Positions 18,447 to 25,496 are shown, counted from the first letter of the stretch. The stretch: DNA of 64,000 bases from Xanthomonas albilineans (GCF_002939705.1 NZ_MDCB01000005.1:62001-126000); one strand, 5' to 3'. The notes: generated by a model from the letters alone, not told the origin. Made by a program: numbers and translations.

Positions 18447-18516
18447 TGTGCATATTTCCTCGTCAGCCTGTCAAAGGATAGTTACACACTTTAATTTACA
18501 GAATCAGGGGCGGTCA

Positions 18517-19188
18517 TTAATGAGAATTTTTGTAGAGTTGTTCACTGATACAGCGGTAGTCGGCGAGCTTCATCAGCCCGAGTGCATCCCGTTCACGTTC
18601 GATCGCGACGGAATTACCTACGTCCAGCGGCTCGCCCGTAGTAGGCGATCGTAGTTGCGAACCGAAGCGTTGAGGCTTTCCTGATGCCAGAAGCACTCTG
18701 TCCGATAGCAAGGCGAACTTGCTTGCATCTATTTCACCACTTTTAACCATGGGTTCAAATTTCTTTAGTGCTTTTGATTGAAGTTCAACATCTCCATCAG
18801 CGTGTTGAATAAGTAGCCAAAGTGCAGCAAGCCCGTCGCGTCCCACTTCGTCAATAGAGGGAATGGATACTGCATGCCCCAGTTCTTTGTGGAGATAGCG
18901 CAGATTCCGTGCTTGCAGTTCCTTAAGGGCAGTTGGATTGACGCTTCCGGATGCCAACTGCTCGTAGAGCCGCTGATCCTCCTCTTCGTGCTCCAGAATG
19001 CGATGCCGCTTTGCTTCATCTGTTACCACCGGTGCCTTAGGTGGCCCCGCCGCCAGCTGCCGGGAAATTTGTGCTTGAATGAACTTCGCTGCGCCGGGGC
19101 ATGCATCCATTGCTTGACTCAGATCAACCGCCCCGCACGAATCTATGAAGAGCAGGGACGCTAGTCCCAGTGCGCTAACAAGTCTCAT
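18517..19188 (-). CDS. DUF6624-like exported protein coupled to the ATP-grasp ligase
   Basis: A 223-residue protein with an N-terminal signal (FIDSCGAVD, lipoprotein-like). The C-terminal two thirds show the DUF6624 pattern as I know it: GRDGLAALWLLIQHADGDVELQ, then a KFALLSDRVLLASGKPQRFGSQL block and a DALGLMKLADY end. The function of this family is unknown. Its ATG overlaps the stop of the ATP-grasp gene (19185-19188), so the two are translated together, which implies a shared task such as processing, binding or protecting against the modified peptide in the periplasm. The family call is from memory and moderate. Confidence 0.75.
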   Translation of the reverse strand: MRLVSALGLASLLFIDSCGAVDLSQAMDACPGAAKFIQAQISRQLAAGPPKAPVVTDEAKRHRILEHEEEDQRLYEQLASGSVNPTALKELQARNLRYLHKELGHAVSIPSIDEVGRDGLAALWLLIQHADGDVELQSKALKKFEPMVKSGEIDASKFALLSDRVLLASGKPQRFGSQLRSPTTGEPLDVGNSVAIERERDALGLMKLADYRCISEQLYKNSH

Positions 19189-20303
19189 ATGGCCACCATA
19201 TCTTGGTCTATACGGGTAATCACGCGGTCGTTCTGTCGGAAGCGCTGTGTTGCAGCGCGAAACTCGACGTACCGATCGCTACTCTCAAAGTCAGGCAGGT
19301 TTGCCACATCCCATGGCAATGCCTGGTAGTCCGATGATCCGGCAAGGAGTAAACCGGCCATCTCGCCAAGGAGGTTCATCTCGGGGATGTGGTCATCAAT
19401 AAATAGAAATTGACCGCCAGTGTTGACCTCGAAGAAAAATACGTTTCCCTGCAAGTCGACCGCAAGGTCGATGCAGCCATATCGCAGGTCAAGCTTTTCC
19501 ATCAGCGCGTTGATTGAGGTGCGTGTTCTTGCGTCGACGTCGTACCAATCCATGCGTAATTCACCTGGCTTTACTGAGCTTGGCCTCCAATCCAGTAGCG
19601 CAGTTCCATTATGCCCCACAATTCTCGCAGAGAAAATACGATGTCCAATCACTGTGATTCGAAGATCAAACGCTTTATTCACCAAAGTCTGGTAGATCGC
19701 TGGGCATGCACGGATACTGGCATCGTCGATTTTTCGATCTTGTGGGATCACCACAGGCCCACACTGCCAGCACTTTCGATTCTGCTCGCTCGACCAAAAG
19801 TGTGGAGTGAAGTGCTTCACTAAGAGATTTTCCTGTCTTGCGCGGAAATCAGCAACGACAGCAGGATCGTTCGTGATCACCGTATCTGGAATGTGGAATC
19901 CACATGCGACTGCAGCATCGAGCTGGAGCCCTTTCATGCCTGCATCGATTGGATGCCAATCCCCAACTATGAATGAAGCCTTGGAGCGAAGAGCCGCAGC
20001 TAGCGATCCATGCGCGCTCTGAAGTTCGTTGCGCGTGAATTTCAGAGACACCGGATCTAGTCCAGCCAGCGGCTGGTAAGGTACTGGGCGCCTGAACCAC
20101 AGTGAACGTACGTCGTTGATCCTCTCTTTTCCCATGCGCAAATCGGAACCCGCACTAGTAGGGAAGTGTGTAACGACTGAACTATCAGATACACCGATTC
20201 CATCCCATAACACAACGCATGCACCCGCCCGCTCAAGCGCCCATGCTACGGCCACAGCATGGATATCTTCAGAATTCCCCACGATGATGTGCGCTGGTCC
20301 CAT
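19185..20303 (-). CDS. ATP-grasp peptide ligase (MvdD-like, graspetide maturase)
   Basis: A 372-residue ATP-grasp protein of the type that forms ester or amide crosslinks between Ser/Thr/Lys and Asp/Glu side chains of a precursor (microviridin/graspetide synthetases). Visible family features are SLWFRRPVPYQPL in the N-terminal domain, ENLLVKHFTPHFW, the central KAFDLRITVIGHRIFSARI, and the metal/ATP end YGCIDLAVDLQG followed by FFFEVNTGGQFLFID. The start at 20303 has AGGGAG upstream. A 56-residue precursor lies 78 bp before it across a strong hairpin, and a DUF6624 gene is coupled after it. The number and type of bonds formed cannot be read from sequence. Confidence 0.88.
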   Translation of the reverse strand: MGPAHIIVGNSEDIHAVAVAWALERAGACVVLWDGIGVSDSSVVTHFPTSAGSDLRMGKERINDVRSLWFRRPVPYQPLAGLDPVSLKFTRNELQSAHGSLAAALRSKASFIVGDWHPIDAGMKGLQLDAAVACGFHIPDTVITNDPAVVADFRARQENLLVKHFTPHFWSSEQNRKCWQCGPVVIPQDRKIDDASIRACPAIYQTLVNKAFDLRITVIGHRIFSARIVGHNGTALLDWRPSSVKPGELRMDWYDVDARTRTSINALMEKLDLRYGCIDLAVDLQGNVFFFEVNTGGQFLFIDDHIPEMNLLGEMAGLLLAGSSDYQALPWDVANLPDFESSDRYVEFRAATQRFRQNDRVITRIDQDMVAI

Positions 20304-20327
20304 AGGGTTAGCTCCCTGATCCGTTTA

Positions 20328-20357
20328 ACTCCCTCCGCCGCAAGGCGGAGGGAGGGC
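20328..20357 (-). terminator. Strong intercistronic hairpin between precursor and ligase genes
   Basis: CTCCCTCCGCC and GGCGGAGGGAG form a perfect 11-bp stem around a four-base loop. On the transcribed (minus) strand it is not followed by a U run, so partial termination or mRNA stabilisation is more likely than full termination. Such hairpins commonly raise precursor over maturase levels in RiPP operons. Confidence 0.65.
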
Positions 20358-20381
20358 TTTTGCCAATATGCTAAGAAGATA

Positions 20382-20552
20382 TTACCAATCAACAGTTACT
20401 GAAGCTTCCCAGTCGCCACCAGACGTAACCTTGCCAGTAGCGCTATGGGTAGTCTCACCCCCGCCAGCACCGACACTCATTAGCTCTTCAGCACTAAGTT
20501 CACGTGCCATTTCCAGACCTACCGGCTTGATCGAAGCGTTTTCGTCAAACAT
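20382..20552 (-). CDS. Graspetide-like precursor peptide
   Basis: A 56-residue peptide. The ATG at 20552 has an excellent Shine-Dalgarno (AAGGAG, 6 bases away); the frame continues upstream to 20681 without one. The leader contains ARELSAEELMSVGAG, matching the leader pattern of the bacteriocin-type precursors, with Ala29-Gly30 in the double-glycine position. The core from about residue 31 to 56 is rich in possible donors (Thr34, Thr35, Ser37, Thr39, Lys41, Thr43, Ser44, Ser51, Thr53) and acceptors (Glu33, Asp47, Glu49, Asp55). It precedes the ATP-grasp ligase on the same strand. No microviridin core motif is present, so a new core type is possible. Confidence 0.8.
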   Translation of the reverse strand: MFDENASIKPVGLEMARELSAEELMSVGAGGGETTHSATGKVTSGGDWEASVTVDW

Positions 20553-20904
20553 GGTTAACTCCTTCCTAGATGTGCGGTGGTATTCAAATCCCCCCATCCG
20601 CAAGGGGGTTACGTCCATGCAGGTCCTAATTTTGCTGCGTGGATCGTCTTGAGCCGCAGGTACTTGCTGCGGGGAATTCAATTGCCAGATCTGTACTTTG
20701 AATTGTTCCTGGTCGGCGCGCAGCGATGCTGCGAGTTATGGGGGGGGGGCTCGAAAAATCCCCTGATATGCATTCCGATAAATTTTCGGATTGCACCGCA
20801 GGTTGATTCACAGCCCAGCACGCAGCGTTTGGTCACCGCCGCCGCCTTGTAGTGAAGGCGGCAACCGCGCTGCGTACATGTCGCGCACTCATGCAGGAAA
20901 AACT
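20553..20904. other. Upstream region of the graspetide-like operon
   Basis: The 352 bases contain no supported gene. They hold a small hairpin (GCCGCCTT/AAGGCGGC, 20841-20862) that may terminate or attenuate transcripts from the HlyD side, a run of ten G at 20740-20749, and a C-rich/G-rich short stem (about 20595-20612). An untranslated 67-codon open frame with eight Cys codons (minus strand, ending near 20739) is noted as a curiosity only. Confidence 0.5.
20740..20749. repeat. Homopolymer of ten G (C on the transcribed strand)
   Basis: Ten consecutive G lie about 190 bp before the start of the graspetide-like precursor. Such tracts slip during replication, so length may vary between cells. 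Any effect on expression is inference. Confidence 0.6.
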
Positions 20905-20994
20905 TCAGCTTCCTGCAGCGGTGCCAGATGCATCAGGTTGTGACTGGCGACTTTCGAACGCGTCCATGATTTCTCCAATTGTCATATCGCGCAT
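20905..20994 (-). pseudogene. Decayed double-glycine precursor
   Basis: The leader MRDMTIGEIMD at 20994 matches the functional precursor at 17686 (MRDMTTEEIME) including the ribosome-binding site, but the reading continues as AFESRQ without a double glycine and stops after 29 residues. No bacteriocin-like core is encoded in this frame. It follows the intact HlyD gene, the position expected of a precursor. Confidence 0.7.
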
Positions 20995-21161
20995 CGTACT
21001 TCTCCACTGATGAGGGGGCATACCTTGCACCGTAGGTGTCAGCGATTGGCTGGCGATCTCACTCACAAAGCACTCTTGAACATCTTGATTACAGGGATCG
21101 CTTCCGTCGATGCATCCAAACCAATCACCTACCAAGCGACAACAAAGGTTCAAACACCCAT
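20979..21161 (-). repeat. Repeat B2, partner of 17671-17854
   Basis: Second copy of the block that spans the precursor leader start, its untranslated region and the last codons of HlyD. Here the HlyD end is part of the intact gene. Confidence 0.8.
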
Positions 21162-22369
21162 TCGATCAGCCTTCTCCGCTCGCCGATGATGTCGGCTTGT
21201 AACAGCATCCCCGGCTTGAGCATTTCGGGCTTGCCGTAGGCCATGACGCTTTGCCGCCCCAGCGCAACGGTGACGCGGTAATACGGTTCCCCCTGCTGAG
21301 CATTGCCGATCAACGCGCCCAGTTCACTCGAACTCAGCGCGCTGCGGCTGATCCGGCTCAGGTGGCCTTGCTGGTGACCAAACTTTTGATACGGGAAGGC
21401 TTGATAGCGCAGCAACACGGTATCCCCAGGGGCGATAAAGCCGATGGCACGGCTGGGGACCAGTAATTCGGCTTCCAGGCGTCCATCGCCCGGCACCACG
21501 CTCAGCAGCGGCTGCCCGAGCTGGATCGCTTGCCCAGGTTTTGCCATCTGTGTGGCCACCACGCCTGCCACCGGTGCCGTCACCACCAAGGCGCCATTGA
21601 CCTGGGTTTGCACCTGTTCCTGTTCCACCGCCGCCGCATCCCGTCGATAATCGGCCTGCACGCCCCCGCGCTGCCCCGGCAACACGCGTAGTTGCTGTTC
21701 GATCTGCGCCGCGCTGCGTCGCATCTCCGTCGCCTGCCGCTGCAAGGCCTGCATCTGGCTGGTGTATTCCAGGGCGGTGGATTCCTGCTGCTTGATTTGC
21801 AACACGCTGACGTATTTGTCGTCCTGCAATTGGCGCCAGCGTTGCAGCACCTCATTGGCAAGCGCGATCTGGTTGCGACGGGTGGTGACTTCTGCATCCA
21901 CTTGCACCAATTCCTGGCGCAGATTGGCTAGCTGCGCACGCAGGCCCTGCTCTTGCGCATCCAATTGCTGCAACTGTGCTTGCTCGGATGATTTCAAGCC
22001 TTCGCCGCGCTGGCGCAATTGGTGTTGCAGTGCCACTTCCGTGTCGCCGCTGCCTAGGGTCGCGCGCGGGACCGTGACCACGGCGAGCATCTGCCCGGCC
22101 TTGACCCGTTGCCCTTCACTGACCTCCAGCCGGCTCACGACGCCAGTGGCCGGCGCCATCACCGTGGCCAGGCCCTTGATCGGCACCAGTTGCCCGGTCA
22201 CCGTGGAGCGGTGGGTATAGGTGCCCATGCACAGGAAGACCAAGACGGATGCCGCCACGATCCCGGCGGCGCTGGCGAGCACCCATGCCCGCACGGGCTG
22301 CGCCAAGGAGATGCCGCCCAGCCAACTGTTGCGGCGTGCTTGTAGCACTTCCTGGCGGAACAGGGTCAT
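21125..22369 (-). CDS. HlyD-family membrane-fusion protein of the peptide exporter
   Basis: Periplasmic adaptor linking the inner-membrane ABC exporter to an outer-membrane channel. The ATG at 22369 gives 414 residues: a short cytosolic start, one membrane helix (about residues 26-48), lipoyl half-domains (QLVPIKGLATVMAPATG and QVNGALVVTAPVAGVV) flanking a long coiled coil rich in Gln/Glu (about residues 110-240), and a C-terminal barrel. Homologues are CvaA and RaxA. The ATG overlaps the stop of a small membrane protein gene (ATGA). The outer-membrane channel is not encoded here, so a TolC from elsewhere is presumably used. Confidence 0.92.
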   Translation of the reverse strand: MTLFRQEVLQARRNSWLGGISLAQPVRAWVLASAAGIVAASVLVFLCMGTYTHRSTVTGQLVPIKGLATVMAPATGVVSRLEVSEGQRVKAGQMLAVVTVPRATLGSGDTEVALQHQLRQRGEGLKSSEQAQLQQLDAQEQGLRAQLANLRQELVQVDAEVTTRRNQIALANEVLQRWRQLQDDKYVSVLQIKQQESTALEYTSQMQALQRQATEMRRSAAQIEQQLRVLPGQRGGVQADYRRDAAAVEQEQVQTQVNGALVVTAPVAGVVATQMAKPGQAIQLGQPLLSVVPGDGRLEAELLVPSRAIGFIAPGDTVLLRYQAFPYQKFGHQQGHLSRISRSALSSSELGALIGNAQQGEPYYRVTVALGRQSVMAYGKPEMLKPGMLLQADIIGERRRLIEWVFEPLLSLGR

Positions 22370-22640
22370 GGCTTGTTCTCTCGGCCGGTGCGGCGGGTTG
22401 CATGGCGAGCGGACACCACCATCGCGCACATGGTGAATGCGCCGATCAACACTGCCTCCAGGATCGGCAACGCTTGCTCGGGTAGCCAGGCGGTTGCCTG
22501 GATGCAGTGTGCGCTCATCAACGCCGCGAGGATGGCGGCCAGCGTTGTCCACTTGGGTCTGCCACCGCGAAGCCGGACGATGCCGATGATCGGCAGCGCC
22601 AGAACAAGGTCGTCAAGCAATATCGTGGGGAACGATTGAA
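22064..22640 (-). repeat. Repeat C1: small membrane protein plus 5' HlyD block
   Basis: About 580 bp that match 23467-24045 in the same orientation. The HlyD part is nearly the same; the small membrane protein part is more diverged. The right boundary is approximate. Confidence 0.8.
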
Positions 22641-22644
22641 GCAC
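22366..22644 (-). CDS. Small two-helix membrane protein coupled to HlyD (copy 1)
   Basis: A 92-residue protein starting with GTG at 22644; the equivalent codon in copy 2 is ATG, which fixes the start although this frame is open to 22668. Hydrophobic segments lie at about residues 8-20, 30-45 and 53-75, with a basic, Arg-rich end. The stop overlaps the HlyD start. Copy 2 at 23774-24052 is about 75 % identical by eye. No family was recognised; conservation next to HlyD in both copies suggests a role in the exporter. Confidence 0.65.
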   Translation of the reverse strand: MLQSFPTILLDDLVLALPIIGIVRLRGGRPKWTTLAAILAALMSAHCIQATAWLPEQALPILEAVLIGAFTMCAMVVSARHATRRTGRENKP

Positions 22645-22721
22645 GGGACGATCCTTTGAAACGGTCAAAATGGGTTTTTGACTATGTGTTCAGTATGGGA
22701 TGAAAATTTCTTGCCACGCCC

Positions 22722-23123
22722 TCATTGAAAGATTGGATTGGAAAGCATTTTCCTTAGGATGTAAAAAGGGCCGATAACAAGTGGTAAATTATCGTCCTTT
22801 TTGATCATGACGTCTTGAGCGTCAAATCTCAGTAGTCTATGAATATCAGGCTCCCAGCAATTTTTATTTTTATTAAATACATATCTATTGGAAATCAGGA
22901 ATTCTTCAATGTCACGGAAATTAGCGATTGAAACTTCGACTTTTGATATCCATGTGGCTTTCCAGTGCCCGGCAATTCCCGCAATGCAGCCAAGTAACGC
23001 AGTAGTGCCATGATCAATCAAGTGTGCTGCTATATATCCCGCAAGGAAAAGTGAAATGTAAAATATAACTTTGGGGCGATCCTTGAGCTGTTGGTTGAGT
23101 CCTAGGTATTTTATTTTTTTCAT
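22722..23123 (-). CDS. Small membrane-anchored protein, candidate immunity factor
   Basis: A 133-residue protein with two N-terminal hydrophobic segments (about residues 19-35 and 39-53) and a soluble C-terminal half containing FRDIEEFLISNRYVF, LLRFDAQDVMIKKDD and LVIGPFYILRKML. It follows the precursor gene 23177-23392 on the same strand after 53 bp. Local DNA is AT-rich and the ribosome-binding site is weak. Position after a bacteriocin precursor suggests immunity, but there is no direct evidence. Confidence 0.6.
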   Translation of the reverse strand: MKKIKYLGLNQQLKDRPKVIFYISLFLAGYIAAHLIDHGTTALLGCIAGIAGHWKATWISKVEVSIANFRDIEEFLISNRYVFNKNKNCWEPDIHRLLRFDAQDVMIKKDDNLPLVIGPFYILRKMLSNPIFQ

Positions 23124-23176
23124 ATAATTTTTTATTGTAATGGTGGGGCATTTTTCAATGCCCCACCATGATTAAG

Positions 23177-23392
23177 TCAACCCTCTACAACTGACTTGCC
23201 AATGTAGTAGCCGACGCCAAATCCGATTGCAGCGCCGATAGCTCCTCCTATGTGGCCACCAATGCCGAGTCCAATCATTGCCCCTTCTGCTCCGGCTTCG
23301 CCGCCTAGATAGCCGCCGGCTGCACCTGTGAAGTCGGCAAGCCCCAAGCCCCCTGATACCATGTTAATTTCATCTGCGCTTAGCTCGTACAT
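23177..23392 (-). CDS. Double-glycine bacteriocin-type precursor, Gly/Ala-rich core
   Basis: A 71-residue precursor with GGAG shortly before the ATG at 23392. The leader MYELSADEINMVSGG ends in Gly14-Gly15 and closely matches the leader of the graspetide-like peptide (ELSAEELMSV). The core of 56 residues has many GxxxG steps (for example GGHIGGAIGAAIGFG), no cysteine and a lysine near the C-terminus, typical of two-helix membrane-inserting class II bacteriocins. It follows a truncated HlyD copy, and a candidate immunity gene follows it. Confidence 0.85.
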   Translation of the reverse strand: MYELSADEINMVSGGLGLADFTGAAGGYLGGEAGAEGAMIGLGIGGHIGGAIGAAIGFGVGYYIGKSVVEG

Positions 23393-23405
23393 ATCCTACT
23401 CCATT

Positions 23406-23777
23406 TTAGCCTGAGTTAATTCGCCTCAGGATTGCGATTTCCAGGTATTCTGGAAATACTAAATATGCCGCGCGCGGAACCGTGACCACGGCGAGCATCT
23501 GCCCGGCCTTGACCCGTTGCCCTTCGCTGACCTCCAGCCGGCTCACGACGCCAGTGGCCGGCGCCATCACCGTGGCTAAGCCCTTGATCGGCACCAGTTG
23601 CCCGGTCACCGTGGAGCGGTGGGTATAGGTGCCCATGCACAGGAAGACCAAGACGGACGCCGCCACGATCCCGGCGGCGCTGGCGAGCACCCATGCCCGC
23701 ACGGGCTGCGCCAAGGAGATGCCGCCCAGCCAACTGTTGCGACGTGCTTGCAGCACTTCCTGGCGGAACAGGGTCAT
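23406..23777 (-). pseudogene. Truncated HlyD copy (N-terminal part only)
   Basis: The first 103 residues, from MTLFRQEVLQ to AVVTVPRA, are the same as those of the intact HlyD at 21125-22369; then the sequence changes abruptly and stops after 123 residues. The coiled coil, second lipoyl half and barrel are absent, so it cannot act as an adaptor, although a membrane-anchored stub could be made. Translation is coupled to the small membrane protein before it. Confidence 0.85.
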
Positions 23778-24045
23778 GGCGTGTGTTCTCGACCGGTACG
23801 GCGGTTTGCATGGCGAGCGGACGCCACCATCGCGAACAGGGTGAATGCGCCGATCAACACTGCCTCCAGGATCGGCAACGCCTGCTCCGGTACCCCGGCG
23901 GTTGCCTGGATGCCGCGTGCGCTGAGCATTGCCGCGAGGATGGCGGCCAGCTTCACCCGATTGAGCCTGCCACCACGAAGCCGGACGATGCCGATGATCG
24001 GCAGGGCCAGGAGAAGGCCGTCAAGCAATAGCGTGGAGAGGGATT
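23467..24045 (-). repeat. Repeat C2, partner of 22064-22640
   Basis: Second copy of the block. Its downstream edge falls inside the HlyD gene (after the codons for TVPRA), directly creating the truncated copy. Confidence 0.8.
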
Positions 24046-24052
24046 GAAGCAT
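23774..24052 (-). CDS. Small membrane protein, copy 2
   Basis: A 92-residue protein starting ATG at 24052 after GAAGGAT, parallel to copy 1 (22366-22644). It has the same hydrophobic pattern, the conserved LLLALPIIGIVRLRGGR and EQALPILEAVLIGAFT blocks, and a basic C-terminus. It remains open although the HlyD gene behind it is truncated. It is the most upstream gene of the island. Confidence 0.6.
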   Translation of the reverse strand: MLQSLSTLLLDGLLLALPIIGIVRLRGGRLNRVKLAAILAAMLSARGIQATAGVPEQALPILEAVLIGAFTLFAMVASARHANRRTGREHTP

Positions 24053-24602
24053 GCGACGATCGATCCTTCGAAACGGCTAAGAGTAGTGGTGAGGAAAGCG
24101 TCCTAGCGCACCAGCATATGCCCGCCTTCGCAATCATTGGTAACCGGTGAATGCGCGAGTGTCAAGCGTCGAAAGTGTGTCGAATTTCGCGGTTTTAATT
24201 TCCATGCCTAGCAGGGCGGTTTCAACTTGCAAGCGCGATACGTCAGTTGAATTTAGCGCTCTTTTTTCCAGCGCCTGATTTTGCGTCTGCCAGTCGAGCG
24301 TCTAGCGTGATCGAGCGTTCATCAGATCAGCGACATTATTTAGATATTCCTGGTTTGCCTCGGAAAGGTTTGCCCCCTTGGGCATGAATTGACGCAGAAT
24401 TTCGTTGGTATTCTCATTGTTTCCACGTTGCCGCGCTCGACCTGCAGAAACGCGCGTTCTTCGCAACTCAAATGACGGTATTGTTTTCCCATGCCAATAC
24501 TAGGTGATTGCGGAGTTCGATCGCGGAGTGTTGCACTTGGAAATTGAATCAAATCATTCGCATGCCAATGCAGTGCTGGCGCGGGAGATCGGGCGTGACG
24601 GA
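24053..24602. other. Island boundary region with IS30 remnant
   Basis: The 550 bases carry the IS30 transposase remnant at 24302-24492 and otherwise no intact gene. A start-less open frame of about 54 codons follows the remnant on the minus strand (about 24140-24301, including LQVETALLGMEIKTAKFDTL) and may be debris of another gene; its family was not identified. This stretch separates the island from the LysR/YeiH pair. Confidence 0.5.
24302..24492 (-). pseudogene. IS30-family transposase remnant (internal deletion)
   Basis: The frame starts at 24492 with MGKQYRHLSCEERAFLQVE, an IS30 N-terminus, then jumps after a frameshift to the C-terminal segment QRGNNENTNEILRQFMPKG followed by ANLSEANQEYLNNVADLMN, ending at TAG. 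The central part with most of the catalytic DDE domain is missing. It marks past IS activity at the edge of the peptide island. Confidence 0.8.
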
Positions 24603-25496
24603 TCAGCCTGCCGTGGCCGGTGTTTGCAGCGCCAGCAGTGCGGACGCGGCGGCACCGAGGCTGCGTTCGCGATGCCTCAGGGCGTAAAAGCTGCGTGCGT
24701 CCAGCGGTGCACCGATGCCACGTAGGCGTCCGCTTTCCAGCCACGGCGCGGCGGCGAGTTGCGAGATCGCGGCCAGGCTCTCGCCGGCATGCACCGCCGA
24801 TAAAACCGCCTCGTTGGAGGGCAAGGTCAGCGCGACGCGCAGTCGGTCCGGAGCAATCCCGGTGGCACGCAATGCTGTCTCGAACGCCGAGCGTGTGCCC
24901 GAGCCAGGTTCTCGCATGATCCAGGTGCCGCGCTCGACCAGCCGAGGCAGGCCGAAGCGTCGTTGCCCTGCCAGCGGGTGCCCTGGTGCAGCGACTACCC
25001 TCAGTCGATCGTGGTCCAGTGCCGACGCGTGCAGTTCCGGCGCCTGCACGTGGCCTTCGACGAAGCCCAATTCGGCGCGTCCTTCGCTTACCGCGCGCGC
25101 CACGTTCTCGGTATTGCCGACGCTGAGCCGCACTTGGATCTGCGGATAGCGCGCATGGAACGCCATGAGCCGGGCTGGCAGCCAGTAGCTGGCGACGGTC
25201 TGGCTGGCGTGCAGGTCGAGGGTGCCGCGCAGCACGCCGCGCCATTCGCTCAAGGCCAGTTCGGCGGCGCGGCGGCGCGCCAGGATCGCCCGGGCATCCT
25301 CGCAGAACGCAGCGCCGGCGGCGGTCAGGACGATGCCGCGCCCGACGCGATCGAACAGCGTGACGCCGTACTGGCGCTCCAGTGCCTTGATCGCGGCACT
25401 GGCCGCAGACGGTGTGCGGTGCGCGGCGTGTGCGTCCAAGGTCAGATGCTGGCGTTCGGCGACTGCGACGAATAGCGCGAGTTGTTCCAGGGGCAT
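24603..25496 (-). CDS. LysR-family regulator, divergent from YeiH-type transporter
   Basis: A 297-residue LysR regulator: helix-turn-helix in residues 1-60 (RTPSAASAAIKALERQYGVTLF) and a substrate-binding domain from about residue 90. It is of the CysB/YeiE-like branch by overall pattern. The start at 25496 (MPLEQLALFV) is preferred over 25535. It faces the YeiH-type gene across about 100 bp; by analogy with E. coli yeiE/yeiH it likely controls that neighbour in response to a sulfur compound. This is inference. Confidence 0.88.
   Translation of the reverse strand: MPLEQLALFVAVAERQHLTLDAHAAHRTPSAASAAIKALERQYGVTLFDRVGRGIVLTAAGAAFCEDARAILARRRAAELALSEWRGVLRGTLDLHASQTVASYWLPARLMAFHARYPQIQVRLSVGNTENVARAVSEGRAELGFVEGHVQAPELHASALDHDRLRVVAAPGHPLAGQRRFGLPRLVERGTWIMREPGSGTRSAFETALRATGIAPDRLRVALTLPSNEAVLSAVHAGESLAAISQLAAAPWLESGRLRGIGAPLDARSFYALRHRERSLGAAASALLALQTPATAG

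Noticed and set aside
24340-25245. A 301-codon minus-strand frame ending in the IS30 fragment
   Set aside because: Most of it is a shadow of the LysR gene; only the C-terminal IS30-like residues are meaningful and are annotated as a pseudogene.
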